Shown one piece after another: positions 41,576 through 52,656 of a DNA stretch of 64,000 nt. How positions within the stretch are numbered: position 1 is the stretch's first letter; each line of letters starts with the position of its first letter. Made by a program: the position numbers and the translations under genes. Origin of the DNA: Demequina sp. NBRC 110057 (GTDB lineage: Bacteria; Actinomycetota; Actinomycetes; Actinomycetales; Demequinaceae); assembly GCF_002090175.1 (NCBI RefSeq), contig NZ_BBRN01000003.1, positions 806,001 through 870,000 of the forward strand. The letters are read 5' to 3'. The notes beneath the pieces were generated by a model. It saw nothing but the letters and a program-made list of their open reading frames with translations, made no database searches and was not told the DNA's origin.

Positions 41576-43071
41576 GCGTCGGCCTCCTCGAGGGTGACGT
41601 GCGCGACGATGTCAGCCGACGGCTCGCGCAGGTAATCGATCGCGATCGCCGGGGCGAAGCCCAGCAGCAGCATGAGCCCGACGAGGGGCCACGCCACCAG
41701 GCGCTCGCGCAGGGTGAGGTCGCGGGTCGTCGCCGGCGCCGCCTCGGGGGCGGGTCCGGTGAAGACCTTCTTGTAGGTCAGCAGGATGTACAGCGCCGCG
41801 AGGACCACCGACACCGCGGAGACGATGACCGCCCACGCGGCGACCGGGTAGGCGCCCACGAGGACCATGATCTCCGACACGAACGGCGACAGTCCGGGCA
41901 GCGACAGCGCGGACAGGCCGACCACCAGGAACGTTCCCGCAAAGACGGGGACGATGCGCTGGAGGCCGCCGTACGCGTCGACGTCGGCAGTGCCGGTGCG
42001 GGCGATGAGGAAGCCCACCAGCAGGAACAGCGCGCCGGTCGACAGGCCGTGGTTGAACATGTACAGCGCCGCGCCCTCGACCGAGGTCTGCTGGAACGCG
42101 AAGATGCCGAGCACCATGATGCCGAAGTGGCTCACCGAGGTGAACGACACCAGGCGCATCATGTCCTTCTGGCCGATCGCGAGCAGCGCGCCGTAGATGA
42201 CCGAGATGACGGCGAGCACGATGATCACCGGCGACGCCCAGTCGGCGGCCTCGGGGAACAGCGTGAGGCACAGCGTCAGCATGCCGAACGTGCCGATCTT
42301 GTCCAGGACGGCGACAAGCAGCGCGGTGGTGCCGGGGCGCGCGTTCTCCGCGACGTCGGGCAGCCACGTGTGGACGGGGACCATCGGCGCCTTGATCGCG
42401 AAGGCGAGGAAGAACGCCAGGAACATGAGGCGTTCCTGCGCCGTGGTGAGGTCGAGCGTGCCGGTGAGGTTGTCCGTGAGGAACGCCTGCTCCCCGCCGG
42501 GGCCCACGAAGTACAGCGCGACCACGCCGACGAGCATGACGAGTCCGCCGACCAGCGAGTACAGCAAGAACTTCACCGCGGCGTAGCGGCGCTGGGCGCC
42601 GCCGAACGAGCCGATGAGGAAGTACAGCGGGATCAGCATCGCCTCGAACAGCACGTAGAACAGGAAGACGTCGCGGGCGGCGAAGATGCCGACCATGAAC
42701 GCCTGGCTGAGCAGCACCAGGGCGAGGTAGTGGCGACGGCGCGCGGGCACCTTGTCCTCACGCCAGGCGGCGAGGATGGTGAGCGGCACGAGGATCACGG
42801 CGAGCGCGACCATCAGCAGGCCGATGCCGTTGACGCCCAGCGCCCAGCTGGCCCCGATCTGGGGGATCCACGCGTAGGTCTCGGAGAACTGGAAGGCTCC
42901 GGCGTCGCCCTTGTCGAACTGCAGCGCCATGATGACGAACAGCACGGCCTCGACGACGGTGATGCCGAGCGCGATCTCCCGCACGCGGGTCAGGGCCGAT
43001 GCGGGCAGTGCCCACAGCAGCGCTGCACCGAGCGCGGGGAGCGCGACGAGAACGGTCAGGAATGGGAACAC
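41572..43071 (-). CDS. nuoM: NADH-quinone oxidoreductase subunit M
   Basis: Second antiporter-like subunit (499 aa). Typical features: the early glutamate helix LFYVLFEAMLIPLYFLIG, HTWLPDVAENARPGTTALLVAVLDKIGTFG (in parts), the broken-helix lysine region and KDMMRLVSFTSVSHFGIMVLG. The start is GTG, 3 nt after the nuoL stop, and its end overlaps nuoN by 4 nt. Confidence 0.97.
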   Translation of the reverse strand: MFPFLTVLVALPALGAALLWALPASALTRVREIALGITVVEAVLFVIMALQFDKGDAGAFQFSETYAWIPQIGASWALGVNGIGLLMVALAVILVPLTILAAWREDKVPARRRHYLALVLLSQAFMVGIFAARDVFLFYVLFEAMLIPLYFLIGSFGGAQRRYAAVKFLLYSLVGGLVMLVGVVALYFVGPGGEQAFLTDNLTGTLDLTTAQERLMFLAFFLAFAIKAPMVPVHTWLPDVAENARPGTTALLVAVLDKIGTFGMLTLCLTLFPEAADWASPVIIVLAVISVIYGALLAIGQKDMMRLVSFTSVSHFGIMVLGIFAFQQTSVEGAALYMFNHGLSTGALFLLVGFLIARTGTADVDAYGGLQRIVPVFAGTFLVVGLSALSLPGLSPFVSEIMVLVGAYPVAAWAVIVSAVSVVLAALYILLTYKKVFTGPAPEAAPATTRDLTLRERLVAWPLVGLMLLLGFAPAIAIDYLREPSADIVAHVTLEEADA

Positions 43072-43074
43072 GGT

Positions 43075-44955
43075 TTACAGACCCCCCACCACGATGACGG
43101 CGATGACGATGACCAGACCGACGAGCATCGTCGCCGCGTAGGAGCGGACCTGACCGGTCTGAAGCTTGCGGGATGCCGAGCCGAGGGAGCTCCAGCCACG
43201 GGCCTGCTTGTTCACTGCACCGTCGACGATCGCCGCATCGGCGTAGACGAGGGTGCGGGTGACGTGCTGGCCGGGGCGCTGGAACACGGCGCGGTTGACG
43301 GAGTCCTGGAAGAAGTCGTTGCGCGCGGTGATGGTCGCGAGCGACGCCGACGGCGCCTCCTGCGGGACCTCGGCCCGGCCGTACTTGAACCAGGCGCCGA
43401 CGGCGCCGAGCGCGACAAGGATGAGCGTGAGCGCGACGATGACGGCGACGGGCAGCACGGGCTCGTGGTGCTCGACGTGTCCGGTCACGGGCTCAAGCCA
43501 GGTCGTGAAGCGGTCGCCGGTGGCGAGGATGAGACCCAGGAAGGCGGAGCCGACCGCGAGGATGATCATCGGCACGGTCATGAGCGCGGGGCTCTCGTGC
43601 GGGTGAACCTCGTCGGTCCAGCGGGCCTTGCCGTGGAACGTCATGAAGAACAGGCGCGACATGTAGAAGGCCGTGAGGCCGGCGCCGATGAGCGCGGTGA
43701 GGCCGAAGACCCACGGCTGCCATCCCTCGCCCACGAACGCGGACTCGATGATCTTGTCCTTGGACCAGTAGCCCGAGAAGGGCGGGACACCGAGGATGGC
43801 GAGCCAGCCGAGGCCGAAGGTCACCCAGGTGACGACCATCGCGCCCTTCAGCGCGCCGAAGCGGCGCATGTCGACCTGGTCGTTCATGGCGTGCATGACC
43901 GAGCCAGCGCCCAGGAACATGCCCGCCTTGAAGAAGCCGTGCGTGATGAGGTGGAAGATCGCGAACGCGTAGCCCACCGGGCCGAGTCCGGCCGCGAGCA
44001 TCATGTAGCCGATCTGCGACATCGTCGAGGCGGCGAGCGCCTTCTTGATGTCGTCCTTCGCCATACCGATGAGCGCGCCGAGAGTCAGCGTGATGGCACC
44101 GACGATCGCCACCACCACCTGGGCGTTCGGGGCGCCCTCGAAGATGGGTGCGGAGCGCACGATCAGGTAGACGCCCGCGGTGACCATCGTCGCGGCGTGG
44201 ATGAGCGCCGAGACGGGCGTGGGGCCCGCCATCGCGTCTCCCAGCCAGGACTGCAGCGGGAACTGCGCGGACTTACCGCACGCCGCGAGCAGCAGCGCGA
44301 GGCCGGCGGCCGTGAGCGTGGCCGTCGAGGCGTTGCCCGCGAGCTCGCCGATGGTGGCGAAGTCGAGCGCACCGAAGGTGGTGAACATGATGCCCATCGC
44401 GATGATGAGGCCGATGTCACCGATGCGGTTGACGACGAAGGCCTTGTTCGCGGCGGTCGCGTACTCGGGCTTGTAGTTCCAGAAGCCGATGAGCAGGTAC
44501 GACGCGACACCCACGCCCTCCCAGCCGACGAACAGCAGGAGGTAGGAGTCGGCGAGCACGAGCAGCAGCATCGCGGCGACGAACAGGTTGAGGTAGGCGA
44601 AGAACCGGCGACGGTCCTTGTCGTGCTCCATGTAGGCCACGGAGTAGACGTGGATCAGCGTGCCGACGAACGTGATGAGCAGCACGAACGTGATCGACAG
44701 CGGGTCGGCGAGCAGGCCGACGTCCACGTGGAGATCGCCACCGGGGATGAAGGTGTAGAGCGTCGTGTCGAGCGCGCGCTCCTCGGCGGGCTTGCCGAGC
44801 ATCTCGATGAGCGCGCCGAGGCCGACGAGGAACGCACCGCCCGAGGCGGCGACGCCCATCCAGTGGCCCCACGCATCGGCCCTGCGCCCGAGGCACAGGA
44901 GCACGGCTGCGCTGGCCAGCGGCAGGGCGATGGCGAGCCAGATGAGTGACTGCAT
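43075..44955 (-). CDS. nuoL: NADH-quinone oxidoreductase subunit L
   Basis: Largest antiporter-like subunit (626 aa), most distal from the hydrophilic arm, with about 14 antiporter helices and a C-terminal lateral helix that clamps the membrane arm. Conserved blocks: [50 protein letters not shown] (in parts) and [15 protein letters not shown]. The ATG is 7 nt after the nuoK stop. Confidence 0.97.
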   Translation of the reverse strand: MQSLIWLAIALPLASAAVLLCLGRRADAWGHWMGVAASGGAFLVGLGALIEMLGKPAEERALDTTLYTFIPGGDLHVDVGLLADPLSITFVLLITFVGTLIHVYSVAYMEHDKDRRRFFAYLNLFVAAMLLLVLADSYLLLFVGWEGVGVASYLLIGFWNYKPEYATAANKAFVVNRIGDIGLIIAMGIMFTTFGALDFATIGELAGNASTATLTAAGLALLLAACGKSAQFPLQSWLGDAMAGPTPVSALIHAATMVTAGVYLIVRSAPIFEGAPNAQVVVAIVGAITLTLGALIGMAKDDIKKALAASTMSQIGYMMLAAGLGPVGYAFAIFHLITHGFFKAGMFLGAGSVMHAMNDQVDMRRFGALKGAMVVTWVTFGLGWLAILGVPPFSGYWSKDKIIESAFVGEGWQPWVFGLTALIGAGLTAFYMSRLFFMTFHGKARWTDEVHPHESPALMTVPMIILAVGSAFLGLILATGDRFTTWLEPVTGHVEHHEPVLPVAVIVALTLILVALGAVGAWFKYGRAEVPQEAPSASLATITARNDFFQDSVNRAVFQRPGQHVTRTLVYADAAIVDGAVNKQARGWSSLGSASRKLQTGQVRSYAATMLVGLVIVIAVIVVGGL

Positions 44956-44962
44956 GTGTTGC

Positions 44963-45262
44963 TTATCCCTTCAGCTCTGCCGGCTCGTCGAGCGAGATGG
45001 TCTGGCGGGCGCGGAACACCGCGATGATGATCGCGAGGCCCACCACGACCTCGGCAGCGGCGACGACCATGACGAAGAACGCCATGATCTGTCCGTCGAG
45101 CTCCCCGTGAATGCGGGAGAACGCGACAAGCGCGAGGTTCGCGGCGTTCAGCATGAGCTCGACGCCCATGAACGCGACGATGGCGTTGCGGCGCAGCAGC
45201 ACGGCGGCGGCACCGATGGAGAACAGGATCGCCGCAAGGATGACGTAGTTCATGGGGTTCAT
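44963..45262 (-). CDS. nuoK: NADH-quinone oxidoreductase subunit K
   Basis: Small three-helix subunit (99 aa) homologous to MrpC, next to the quinone-side proton channel. Sequence [25 protein letters not shown] carries the conserved glutamate of helix 2; a second glutamate is in [16 protein letters not shown]. Both are needed for coupling in other species. The ATG overlaps the nuoJ stop by 4 nt. Confidence 0.97.
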   Translation of the reverse strand: MNPMNYVILAAILFSIGAAAVLLRRNAIVAFMGVELMLNAANLALVAFSRIHGELDGQIMAFFVMVVAAAEVVVGLAIIIAVFRARQTISLDEPAELKG

Positions 45263-46065
45263 CGGGACTCCCCCTCACCCTGGCGCGGGTTGCGGTCGTG
45301 CGCGTCACGCGGCGGCGCGTCCGCCGGCTTGGCGTCGTGGTCGGGGTTGTCGGGATCCGCCAGCTGGTGACGGAACTCCGCGCCCTCCTGCGTCTGGTGA
45401 CGCGCCTCGAGGACGCGCGAGACCGAGTGGTCGATGGGGTTGCCCTCGGGGTCGAGCGCGGGAACGTCGAGCGCGTTGTGGCGCGCGTAGACGCCCGGCA
45501 TCGGCTTGTTGACCGGGTCCGCACCCGCGAGGATGCGGGCCGCCTGCAGCTCCACCTGCGTGCGGCGAGGCGTGAGGCGCGGCGTGTGCGTCAGCACCAG
45601 CGCGCCCACGGCGGCGGTGATGAGCAGCGCGCCCAACACCTCCATCACCAGCACGTACTGGGAGAACAGCTCGATCGCGATCTCCTCGGGGTTGCCATCG
45701 GTGAACTGGTCGGAGGAGGTGAGCTCCACGCGGCCGATGACGGAGATCAGCAGCAGGGCGATGCCGCCAGCGCCGACGAGCGCGATCCAGCGCTGGCCCT
45801 TGATGGTCTCCTTGAGCGACTCGCGCTGGTCGACACCGACGAGCATGAGGACGAACAGGAAGAGCATCATGACCGCGCCGGTGTAGACGACGATCTGCAC
45901 GACGCCGAGGAACGGGGCGCCCAGGCCCACATACGCGGCGGCGAGGCCACACATCACGGTGACGATGCTCATCGCGATGTGCGCGCCCTTGCGGGCGAAC
46001 AGCAGCGACAGCGATCCGGTCACCGTGATGATGGCGACCACCCAGAAGAGGACTTCGTTGACCAT
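45259..46065 (-). CDS. nuoJ: NADH-quinone oxidoreductase subunit J
   Basis: Five-helix membrane subunit (268 aa). [22 protein letters not shown] contains the pi-bulge helix that switches during turnover. The last 90 or so residues form a hydrophilic tail (from about [16 protein letters not shown] to [10 protein letters not shown]), as in other actinobacteria and longer than in E. coli. A longer frame is open upstream, but the ATG at 46065, 2 nt after the nuoI stop, gives the normal N terminus [10 protein letters not shown]. Confidence 0.96.
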   Translation of the reverse strand: MVNEVLFWVVAIITVTGSLSLLFARKGAHIAMSIVTVMCGLAAAYVGLGAPFLGVVQIVVYTGAVMMLFLFVLMLVGVDQRESLKETIKGQRWIALVGAGGIALLLISVIGRVELTSSDQFTDGNPEEIAIELFSQYVLVMEVLGALLITAAVGALVLTHTPRLTPRRTQVELQAARILAGADPVNKPMPGVYARHNALDVPALDPEGNPIDHSVSRVLEARHQTQEGAEFRHQLADPDNPDHDAKPADAPPRDAHDRNPRQGEGESR

Positions 46066-46067
46066 GG

Positions 46068-46850
46068 TTAGATTCCGCTCCCCAGGTTTCCGGAGGCATG
46101 CTGCATGGACGTCTGGTGGTTGCGCACGTTCGCGTCCTGGTTCACGTACGCGCCCTTGCGGTGCTCGGGGTTCTCCTGGTGCGCGGCGCGGTTCTCGGGG
46201 AGCGTCGGGTCCTCGGGGCGGTTCTCCCGCACCCACTCCTTCTGCTCCTCGACGACCTTGAGGACATCCCCGCGGTAGTAGTCGTCATCCACGGTGCCGG
46301 GCACCATCGGGTGCGGGGCCGCGAGCATCGCCTCGCCCATGGGGGCCAGCAGGTCCTGCTTCTCGTAGATGAGGCCCTCGCGGGTGGGACCCGCGAGCTC
46401 GTACTCGTTGGTCATCGTGAGCGCACGCGTGGGGCACGCCTCGATGCACAGTCCGCAGAAGATGCAGCGCAGGTAGTTGATCTGGTAGACGCGGCCGTAG
46501 CGCTCGCCGGGCGAGTACTGCGCGTCCGGAGTGTTCGAGTCGGCCTCGACGTAGATCGCGTCCGCGGGGCACGCCCACGCACACAGCTCGCAACCGATGC
46601 ACTTTTCGAGCCCGTCCGCATACCGGTTGAGCTGGTGCCGGCCGTGGTAACGCGGCATGGGCGCGACCTTCTTCTCCGGGTACTGCTCGGTGACGGTCGG
46701 CTTGAAGAAGTTGCGCAGCGTCACGCCGAAGCCGGCGACGGGCGCGAAGATCTTGCCGACGGGGCCGGCCTGCGGCAGGTTCGACACGAAGGGCTCGGAC
46801 TTGCCGTCGCGTTCGCGGTTGACCTTCCAGACGTCATCCGATTCGGTCAT
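46068..46850 (-). CDS. nuoI: NADH-quinone oxidoreductase subunit I
   Basis: Iron-sulfur subunit (260 aa) carrying clusters N6a and N6b, which link the peripheral arm to NuoB. Two ferredoxin motifs are intact: [12 protein letters not shown] and [12 protein letters not shown], with the gap [19 protein letters not shown] before the first. An N-terminal amphipathic segment [20 protein letters not shown] lies on the membrane. The C-terminal tail (about 60 residues, hydrophilic) is longer than in E. coli. The ATG is 1 nt after the nuoH stop. Confidence 0.97.
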   Translation of the reverse strand: MTESDDVWKVNRERDGKSEPFVSNLPQAGPVGKIFAPVAGFGVTLRNFFKPTVTEQYPEKKVAPMPRYHGRHQLNRYADGLEKCIGCELCAWACPADAIYVEADSNTPDAQYSPGERYGRVYQINYLRCIFCGLCIEACPTRALTMTNEYELAGPTREGLIYEKQDLLAPMGEAMLAAPHPMVPGTVDDDYYRGDVLKVVEEQKEWVRENRPEDPTLPENRAAHQENPEHRKGAYVNQDANVRNHQTSMQHASGNLGSGI

Positions 46851-46851
46851 G

Positions 46852-48201
46852 TCACTCGCCTCCTTCCGGGGCTCGGGTGGCGCTCGCGTCCACGGTCCGT
46901 CCGGACCGGGGCGAGGGGGGCAGGGTCTGGTGGGGAAGCGGCGGGACAGGGTAACCGCCGGCGAAGGCGTCCAGCACCTCGGGCTCAGTCGGCTCCGGCG
47001 GCGTCTCCTTGGCGGCCTTGGATTCCTTGGCGTCTGTGACGAAGCTGATCACGGAGATGGTGAGCAGGATGCCCACCAGTCCGGCCACGGCGTCGTAGAC
47101 GTTGAGGTCGCGGCCCCACGAGTCGAACGCCTCGCGTCCCACGGAGAAGAACACGACCCAGGCGAGGCCCACGGGGATGAGGACCTTCCAGCCGAAGCGC
47201 ATGAACTGGTCGTAGCGGAAGCGCAGCAGCGAGCCACGGATCCACACGAACACGAACATCAGCAGCCAGATCTTGAGGATCAGCCAGATGGGCGGGAAGA
47301 TCCCGGAGTTGAGGAAGTCGGCGCCTGCCCACGAGGCGGGCCACGGCGCGTGCCAGCCGCCCAGGAACAGGGTGGCGGCCACGGCAGAGACGTTCACCAT
47401 GTTCATGTACTCCGCGAGGAAGTACCAGGCGAACTTCATCGACGAGTACTCGGTCATAAAGCCGGCGACCAGCTCGCCCTCGGCCTCGGGGAGGTCGAAG
47501 GGAAGGCGGTTGGTCTCGCCGACCATGGAGATGACGTAGAGGATGAAGGCGGGGAACAGCGGCCACGCCCACCAGCGATCGGCCTGCGCCTCGACGATGC
47601 CCGACGTGGACATCGTGCCCGACAGCAGGAACACCGTGACGAGCGAGAGGCCCATCGCGAGCTCGTACGAGATCACCTGCGCCGTCGAGCGGACGGCACC
47701 CATCAGCGGGTAGACCGAGCCGGAGGCCCAGCCACCGAGCACGATGCCGTACACGCCGAGTGCGGCGCACGCGAGGATGAACAGCACCGCGACGGGGAAG
47801 TCGGTGAGCTGCAGCGGCGTGTAGATGTCCGTGCCGGGGATGTGGGTCACCGGGCCGAACGGGATCACCGCGAAGATGAGGAACGCGCAGAACACGGAGA
47901 TCGCCGGGGCGACGATGTACAGCACCTTGTCCGACGCGCGGACGGTGATGTCCTCCTTCGTCAGCAGCTTCACCGCATCGGCCACCGACTGCAGGAGGCC
48001 GAAGGGGCCCTTGCGGTTGGGGCCGGGACGGCGCTGCAGGCGGCCGATGACGCGGCGCTCGAACCACACGGCGAACAGCACGCTCGTGAGGAGGAACACC
48101 AGGACGATGACGGCCTTGACGATGACGAGCCACAGCGGGTCATTCGCCAGCGCCTCGGCGACCGACAGGTCGGCCGGGTCGACGGTCTCGAGAGCGATCA
48201 C
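46852..48201 (-). CDS. nuoH: NADH-quinone oxidoreductase subunit H
   Basis: Eight-helix subunit (449 aa) that forms much of the quinone-binding chamber at the junction of the two arms. Landmarks: [21 protein letters not shown], the acidic loop [21 protein letters not shown] (in two parts, [14 protein letters not shown] and GELVAGF), and [17 protein letters not shown] hydrophilic tail of about 50 residues follows the last helix. The start is GTG overlapping the nuoG stop by 4 nt; the frame is open far upstream within nuoG but that is not coding. Confidence 0.97.
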   Translation of the reverse strand: MIALETVDPADLSVAEALANDPLWLVIVKAVIVLVFLLTSVLFAVWFERRVIGRLQRRPGPNRKGPFGLLQSVADAVKLLTKEDITVRASDKVLYIVAPAISVFCAFLIFAVIPFGPVTHIPGTDIYTPLQLTDFPVAVLFILACAALGVYGIVLGGWASGSVYPLMGAVRSTAQVISYELAMGLSLVTVFLLSGTMSTSGIVEAQADRWWAWPLFPAFILYVISMVGETNRLPFDLPEAEGELVAGFMTEYSSMKFAWYFLAEYMNMVNVSAVAATLFLGGWHAPWPASWAGADFLNSGIFPPIWLILKIWLLMFVFVWIRGSLLRFRYDQFMRFGWKVLIPVGLAWVVFFSVGREAFDSWGRDLNVYDAVAGLVGILLTISVISFVTDAKESKAAKETPPEPTEPEVLDAFAGGYPVPPLPHQTLPPSPRSGRTVDASATRAPEGGE

Positions 48202-50687
48202 GCCACTCCCCCCTTCACGGTGACGAGCGCGCCCGGCTCCACGCCGAGCTCCTGAGCCACCCATGCGCCGGGCGACTTGGTCGGCACCCACACCACGCCA
48301 TCGGCCATACCCTCGGTCACGACGACCGGGAGCTCGAGCGATCCGTGAGCGGAGGCGACGGTGACGACACCCTCGGTCGCGCCAGCGGCCTCGGCCGTCT
48401 TCGCGGACAGGCGGGCGACGGCGGTGCGGCCGGTGCCGGCGAGGTAGGGCTCGCCGTCCTGCAGCGCGCCCTCGTCCACCAGCTGGTGCCACGAGGCGAG
48501 CACCACGGAGGCGCCAGGCTTCGCGTCGACCTTGGCGGCATCGACCTTGGGTGCCGCGGGACGCTCGCCCTTGGCGGGGGCGCCCAGGGCGGCGAGCTGC
48601 TCGTTGGCATCCGCAACGGTGCCGGTCTTCAGGTCGACACCCAGCTCGCGGGCGAGCAGGTCGAGCACGCGGTGGTCGCCCATCGCGTCGGTCTTGATCG
48701 CCGTGGCGAAGCCGCGCAGGCGACCCTCCCAGTTGACGAACGTTCCGGCCTTCTCCGAGGGCGGGGCGACGGGCAGCACCACGTCGGCGTGCTCGGCGAC
48801 CTCGCCGCGGCGGACCTCGAGCGACACCACGAACGGCGTGCGCGCGAGGGCCTCGCCCATGGGGCCGGTGAGGTCGGACGGCGTCACGCCACCCACGACG
48901 AGCGCGCCCACCTTGCCGGCGGCGGCATCGGCGATGATCGCGGCCGCGTCGCGGCCGGGGGTCTCGGGAAGCGAGGCCACGCCCCACGCCTCGGCGACCG
49001 TCTGGCGGGCCGATGCGCTGGCGACGTCGCGGCCGCCGGGCAGCAGGTCCGGCAGCGCGCCGGCCTCGAGCGCTCCGCGCTCACCCGCACGGCGCGGGAT
49101 CCACGCGAGGCGGGCGCCGGTGCGCTTGGCGAGCGCGAGGGCCTGGGTGAAGGCACCGGGCGAGCCGGCGAGACGCTCGCCGACCACGATGACGGAGCCC
49201 TCGGCCTTAAGCGCCTCGGCGGCGTCGGTGGAGGCCTTGATCGCGGCGAACGCCTTGCCCTCGCCGCCGGGGGCGGTGGGGATGAGCGTCGCGTTCAGCT
49301 TCTCGGAGCCGCGCGTCGCGAACGGGGCGATGGTGAAGACCTGCTGGCGGCCAAGCGACTTGCGCAGGCGCAGGAACACCACGCCGCCCTCGTCCTCGGC
49401 CTCGAAGCCGGCGAGCAGGACCGCGGGGGCCTTCTCCAGGTCGCCGAACGTGACGCCCATGCCGGTGCCGGCAACGGTCGCGCCGAGGAACGCCTGCTCC
49501 TCGTCGGACGCGACGCGCGTGCGGGCGTCGACGTCGTTGGTGCCGAGGGCCACGCGGGCGAACTTGCCGTACGCGTAGGCGTCCTCGAGGGTGACGCGGC
49601 CGCCGGGAAGCACGGCGGCGCCCTGCGCGGTGTCACCTTCGGTCGCGGCCTTGAGGCCGGCGGCGGCGGCCGCGAGGGCGTCGGGCCATGACGCCTCGTG
49701 CAGCTCGCCGTCCTCCCCACGCACGAGCGGGCGGGTGATGCGGTCGGACAGGTTCTGCCACGCGAAGGCGAAGCGGTCCTTATCGGTGACCCAGTCCTCG
49801 TTCACGACCATGTCCTGGTCGGCGAGGCGGCGCAGGATCTTGCCGCGGCGGTGGTCCACGCGGATCGCGGCGCCCGACGAGTCGTGCTCGGCGATGCCGG
49901 GGCTCGAGATCAGGTCGAAGGGGCGCGAGCGGAAGCGGTAGGCGGCCGAGGTCAGCGCGCCCACCGGGCAGATCTGGACGGTGTTGCCCGAGTAGTACGA
50001 CGAGAAGGCCTTGCCAGACTCGTCCTCGGCGGCGACGCCGATCGGCTCGTAGCCGTCGAAGTCGAGCACCTCCTCGTTGAAGGTACCGATCTGCTGCATC
50101 GCGCCGCGGTTCTGCAGGTCGATGAACGCGTCTCCCGCGATCTCCTTCGAGAAACGGGTGCAGCGCTGGCACAGGATGCAGCGCTCACGGTCGAGGAGGA
50201 TCTCGGAGCTGAGCGCGAGGGGCTTCTCGAAGACGCGCTTGACGTCGATGAAGCGCGACTCGGGGCGGCCGTTGCTGAGCGCCTGGTTCTGCAGGGGGCA
50301 CTCGCCACCCTTGTCGCAGACGGGGCAGTCGAGGGGGTGGTTGATGAGCAGCAGCTCCATGACCCCCTTCTGCGCCTTGTCGGCGGCCTCGGAGGTGTGC
50401 TGCGTGTTGACGACCATGCCCTCGGACACGGTCATCGCGCACGACGGCTGCGGCTTGGGGAAGGCGCGCAGGTTGCCGTCGGGGCCGGGGCTCGCGACAT
50501 CCACGAGGCACTGGCGGCACGCGCCGGCGGGCTTCAGCGCCGGGTGGTCGCAGAAGCGCGGGATGTCGATGCCCACCTGCTCGGCGGCGCGGATGATGAG
50601 CGTGCCCTTGGCAACGCTCACCTCCTTGCCGTCGATCGTCAGGGAGACGGTGTCGACGGCCGCAGCCTTCTCGGGGGTGGCGGTCAT
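48198..50687 (-). CDS. nuoG: NADH-quinone oxidoreductase subunit G
   Basis: Large peripheral-arm subunit (829 aa). The N-terminal [2Fe-2S] and [4Fe-4S] ligands are all visible: [15 protein letters not shown], then [30 protein letters not shown] and [19 protein letters not shown]. The rest is a molybdopterin-oxidoreductase-like domain without a catalytic role. The last third is rich in Ala and Lys. The ATG overlaps the nuoF stop by 4 nt. Confidence 0.97.
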   Translation of the reverse strand: MTATPEKAAAVDTVSLTIDGKEVSVAKGTLIIRAAEQVGIDIPRFCDHPALKPAGACRQCLVDVASPGPDGNLRAFPKPQPSCAMTVSEGMVVNTQHTSEAADKAQKGVMELLLINHPLDCPVCDKGGECPLQNQALSNGRPESRFIDVKRVFEKPLALSSEILLDRERCILCQRCTRFSKEIAGDAFIDLQNRGAMQQIGTFNEEVLDFDGYEPIGVAAEDESGKAFSSYYSGNTVQICPVGALTSAAYRFRSRPFDLISSPGIAEHDSSGAAIRVDHRRGKILRRLADQDMVVNEDWVTDKDRFAFAWQNLSDRITRPLVRGEDGELHEASWPDALAAAAAGLKAATEGDTAQGAAVLPGGRVTLEDAYAYGKFARVALGTNDVDARTRVASDEEQAFLGATVAGTGMGVTFGDLEKAPAVLLAGFEAEDEGGVVFLRLRKSLGRQQVFTIAPFATRGSEKLNATLIPTAPGGEGKAFAAIKASTDAAEALKAEGSVIVVGERLAGSPGAFTQALALAKRTGARLAWIPRRAGERGALEAGALPDLLPGGRDVASASARQTVAEAWGVASLPETPGRDAAAIIADAAAGKVGALVVGGVTPSDLTGPMGEALARTPFVVSLEVRRGEVAEHADVVLPVAPPSEKAGTFVNWEGRLRGFATAIKTDAMGDHRVLDLLARELGVDLKTGTVADANEQLAALGAPAKGERPAAPKVDAAKVDAKPGASVVLASWHQLVDEGALQDGEPYLAGTGRTAVARLSAKTAEAAGATEGVVTVASAHGSLELPVVVTEGMADGVVWVPTKSPGAWVAQELGVEPGALVTVKGGVA

Positions 50688-52006
50688 GCGTGGGCCTCCT
50701 CGATGGCCTTCGTCTCGTAGTCGAACAGCGCCGACGCGGCGTGGTCGAACGGGCAGCAACCCTCGGTCACGTGACGCTCGTACTCCTCGCGGAACAGCTT
50801 CACGGAGCTCGAGATGGAGCTCGTCGCGCCGTCGCCCAGCGCGCAGAACGCGCGGCCAAGGATGGACTCGCAGGTGTCGAGCAGCTGCTGGATGTCCGCC
50901 TCGGTGCCGCGTCCGCCCTCGACGCGCTTCAGGATCTGGGTGAGCCAGAACGTGCCCTCGCGGCATGGCGTGCACTTGCCGCACGACTCGTGCTTGTAGA
51001 ACTCCGTCCAGCGGGTCACGACGCGCACCACGCACGTGGTCTCGTCGAAGATCTGCAGGGCACGGGTACCGAGCATCGAGCCCGCGGCGCCCACCGACTC
51101 GTAGTCGAGCGGGGTGTCCAGGTGCTCGTCGGTGAAGATCGGGGTCGACGAGCCGCCGGGGGTCCAGAACTTCAGCTTCTTGCCGTCGCGCATGCCGCCG
51201 GCCATGTCGATGAGCTCGCGCAGGGTGATGCCCAGCGGAGCCTCGTACTGGCCCGGGCGGGTGACGTGGCCGGACAGCGAGAAGATGCCCATGCCCTTCG
51301 AGCGCTCGGTGCCCATGGCGGTGAACCACTCGACGCCGCGGTCGACGATCGCGGGCACCGAGGACACTGACTCGACGTTGTTGACGACCGTGGGGCGGGC
51401 GTACAGGCCAGCGACGGCCGGGAACGGGGGCTTCAGGCGGGGCTGGCCGCGGCGGCCCTCGAGCGAGTCGAGGAGCGCGGTCTCCTCGCCGCAGATGTAA
51501 GCGCCGGCGCCCGCGTGGACGGTGACGTCAAGGTCGAAGCCAGAGCCGTGGATGTTCTTGCCCAGGTGGCCTGCCTCGTATGCCTCGCGCACTGCCTGCA
51601 GCAGGCGGCGGTACACGTGGGTGACCTCTCCGCGCAGGTAGATGAAGGCGTGGTTGCAGCCGATGGCGAAGGACGTGATCGCGACACCCTCGATGAGGAT
51701 CTGCGGGGCCGACAGCATGGTCGGAATGTCCTTGCAGGTGCCAGGCTCCGACTCGTCGGCGTTGACGACGAGGTAGCGGGGGCCGCCATCGTCCGGGGGC
51801 AGGAAGCCCCACTTCATGCCGGTGGGGAAGCCCGCGCCGCCACGGCCGCGCAGGCCGGAGTCCTTGACCATCTGGATGATGTCGCCGGGCTCCATGCCGA
51901 GGGCCTTCTTCAGCGCGCCGTAGCCGCCGTGGCTCTCGTAGGTGCTCAGCTTCCAGGACTCCTCGGCGTCCCAGGTGGCCGTGAGGACGGGGGTCAGGTC
52001 GGTCAT
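50684..52006 (-). CDS. nuoF: NADH-quinone oxidoreductase subunit F
   Basis: NADH-binding flavoprotein subunit (440 aa). GLRGRGGAGFPTGMKWGF and NADESEPGTCKD form the FMN/NADH site, AGAYICGEETALLDSLEG continues it, and ESCGKCTPCREGTFW with a later cysteine (FCALGDG) ligates cluster N3. This is the entry point for electrons from NADH. Overlaps nuoE and nuoG by 4 nt each. Confidence 0.98.
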   Translation of the reverse strand: MTDLTPVLTATWDAEESWKLSTYESHGGYGALKKALGMEPGDIIQMVKDSGLRGRGGAGFPTGMKWGFLPPDDGGPRYLVVNADESEPGTCKDIPTMLSAPQILIEGVAITSFAIGCNHAFIYLRGEVTHVYRRLLQAVREAYEAGHLGKNIHGSGFDLDVTVHAGAGAYICGEETALLDSLEGRRGQPRLKPPFPAVAGLYARPTVVNNVESVSSVPAIVDRGVEWFTAMGTERSKGMGIFSLSGHVTRPGQYEAPLGITLRELIDMAGGMRDGKKLKFWTPGGSSTPIFTDEHLDTPLDYESVGAAGSMLGTRALQIFDETTCVVRVVTRWTEFYKHESCGKCTPCREGTFWLTQILKRVEGGRGTEADIQQLLDTCESILGRAFCALGDGATSSISSSVKLFREEYERHVTEGCCPFDHAASALFDYETKAIEEAHA

Positions 52007-52656
52007 CGCTTCTCCTCCCAGCCCTGCTCGCGCGCGATCTTCAGTCCCGCGAGAGTGGGGTCGCCCAGGCCCTGGTCCTCGTTGGCGCGGCCGTCCTCGA
52101 AGCCGGCGAGCACGCGCTCGGTCTCCTTGAACGTGCCGACCTTGTGGGATCCGCGGGTGGGCTTGACGTCGCGTCCCTCGAGGATGTCGTCCACCACGCG
52201 CAGCGCGCGGTCGGGCGTCATGTTGTCGAAGAACTCCCAGTTGACCATCATCACGGGCGCGTAGTCGCACGCCGCGTTGCACTCGATGCGCTCGAGCGTG
52301 ATCTTGCCGTCGCCGGTGGTCTCGTCGTGGCCGACGCCACACTTCTCGGAGACCTGTCGCCAGATCTCGTCGCCGCCCATGACGGCGCACAGCGCGGTGG
52401 TGCACACGCCCACCTGGTACTCGCCGTTGGGGCGGCGCTTGTACTGCGTGTAGAAGGTCGCGACGGCGCTGACCTCGGCGGAGGTCAGGTCGACGGTCTT
52501 CGCGCAAAACGCGATGCCGTCGGGGCTCACGTAGCCGTCCACCGACTGCACGAGGTGCAGCAGCGGCAGCAGCGCGGAGCGCTTGACGGGATAGCGGCCG
52601 ACGATGTCGGCGGCGTCCGTCTCGAGCTGCGCGAGGGTCTCAGCGGTATAGGTCAT
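52003..52656 (-). CDS. nuoE: NADH-quinone oxidoreductase subunit E
   Basis: Thioredoxin-like [2Fe-2S] subunit (217 aa, cluster N1a) that sits on NuoF. The four cluster cysteines are in [10 protein letters not shown] (two) and [11 protein letters not shown] (two). N-terminal helices [20 protein letters not shown] match the family. The ATG overlaps the nuoD stop by 4 nt; the frame is open further upstream but that is the nuoD region. The tail after about 165 is charged. Confidence 0.97.
   Translation of the reverse strand: MTYTAETLAQLETDAADIVGRYPVKRSALLPLLHLVQSVDGYVSPDGIAFCAKTVDLTSAEVSAVATFYTQYKRRPNGEYQVGVCTTALCAVMGGDEIWRQVSEKCGVGHDETTGDGKITLERIECNAACDYAPVMMVNWEFFDNMTPDRALRVVDDILEGRDVKPTRGSHKVGTFKETERVLAGFEDGRANEDQGLGDPTLAGLKIAREQGWEEKR

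Noticed and set aside
41599..44949. A 1116-codon open frame antisense to nuoM and nuoL
   Set aside because: Its product is a charged, low-complexity string (Arg, Glu, His, Asp) with no domain, typical of the strand opposite high-GC genes.
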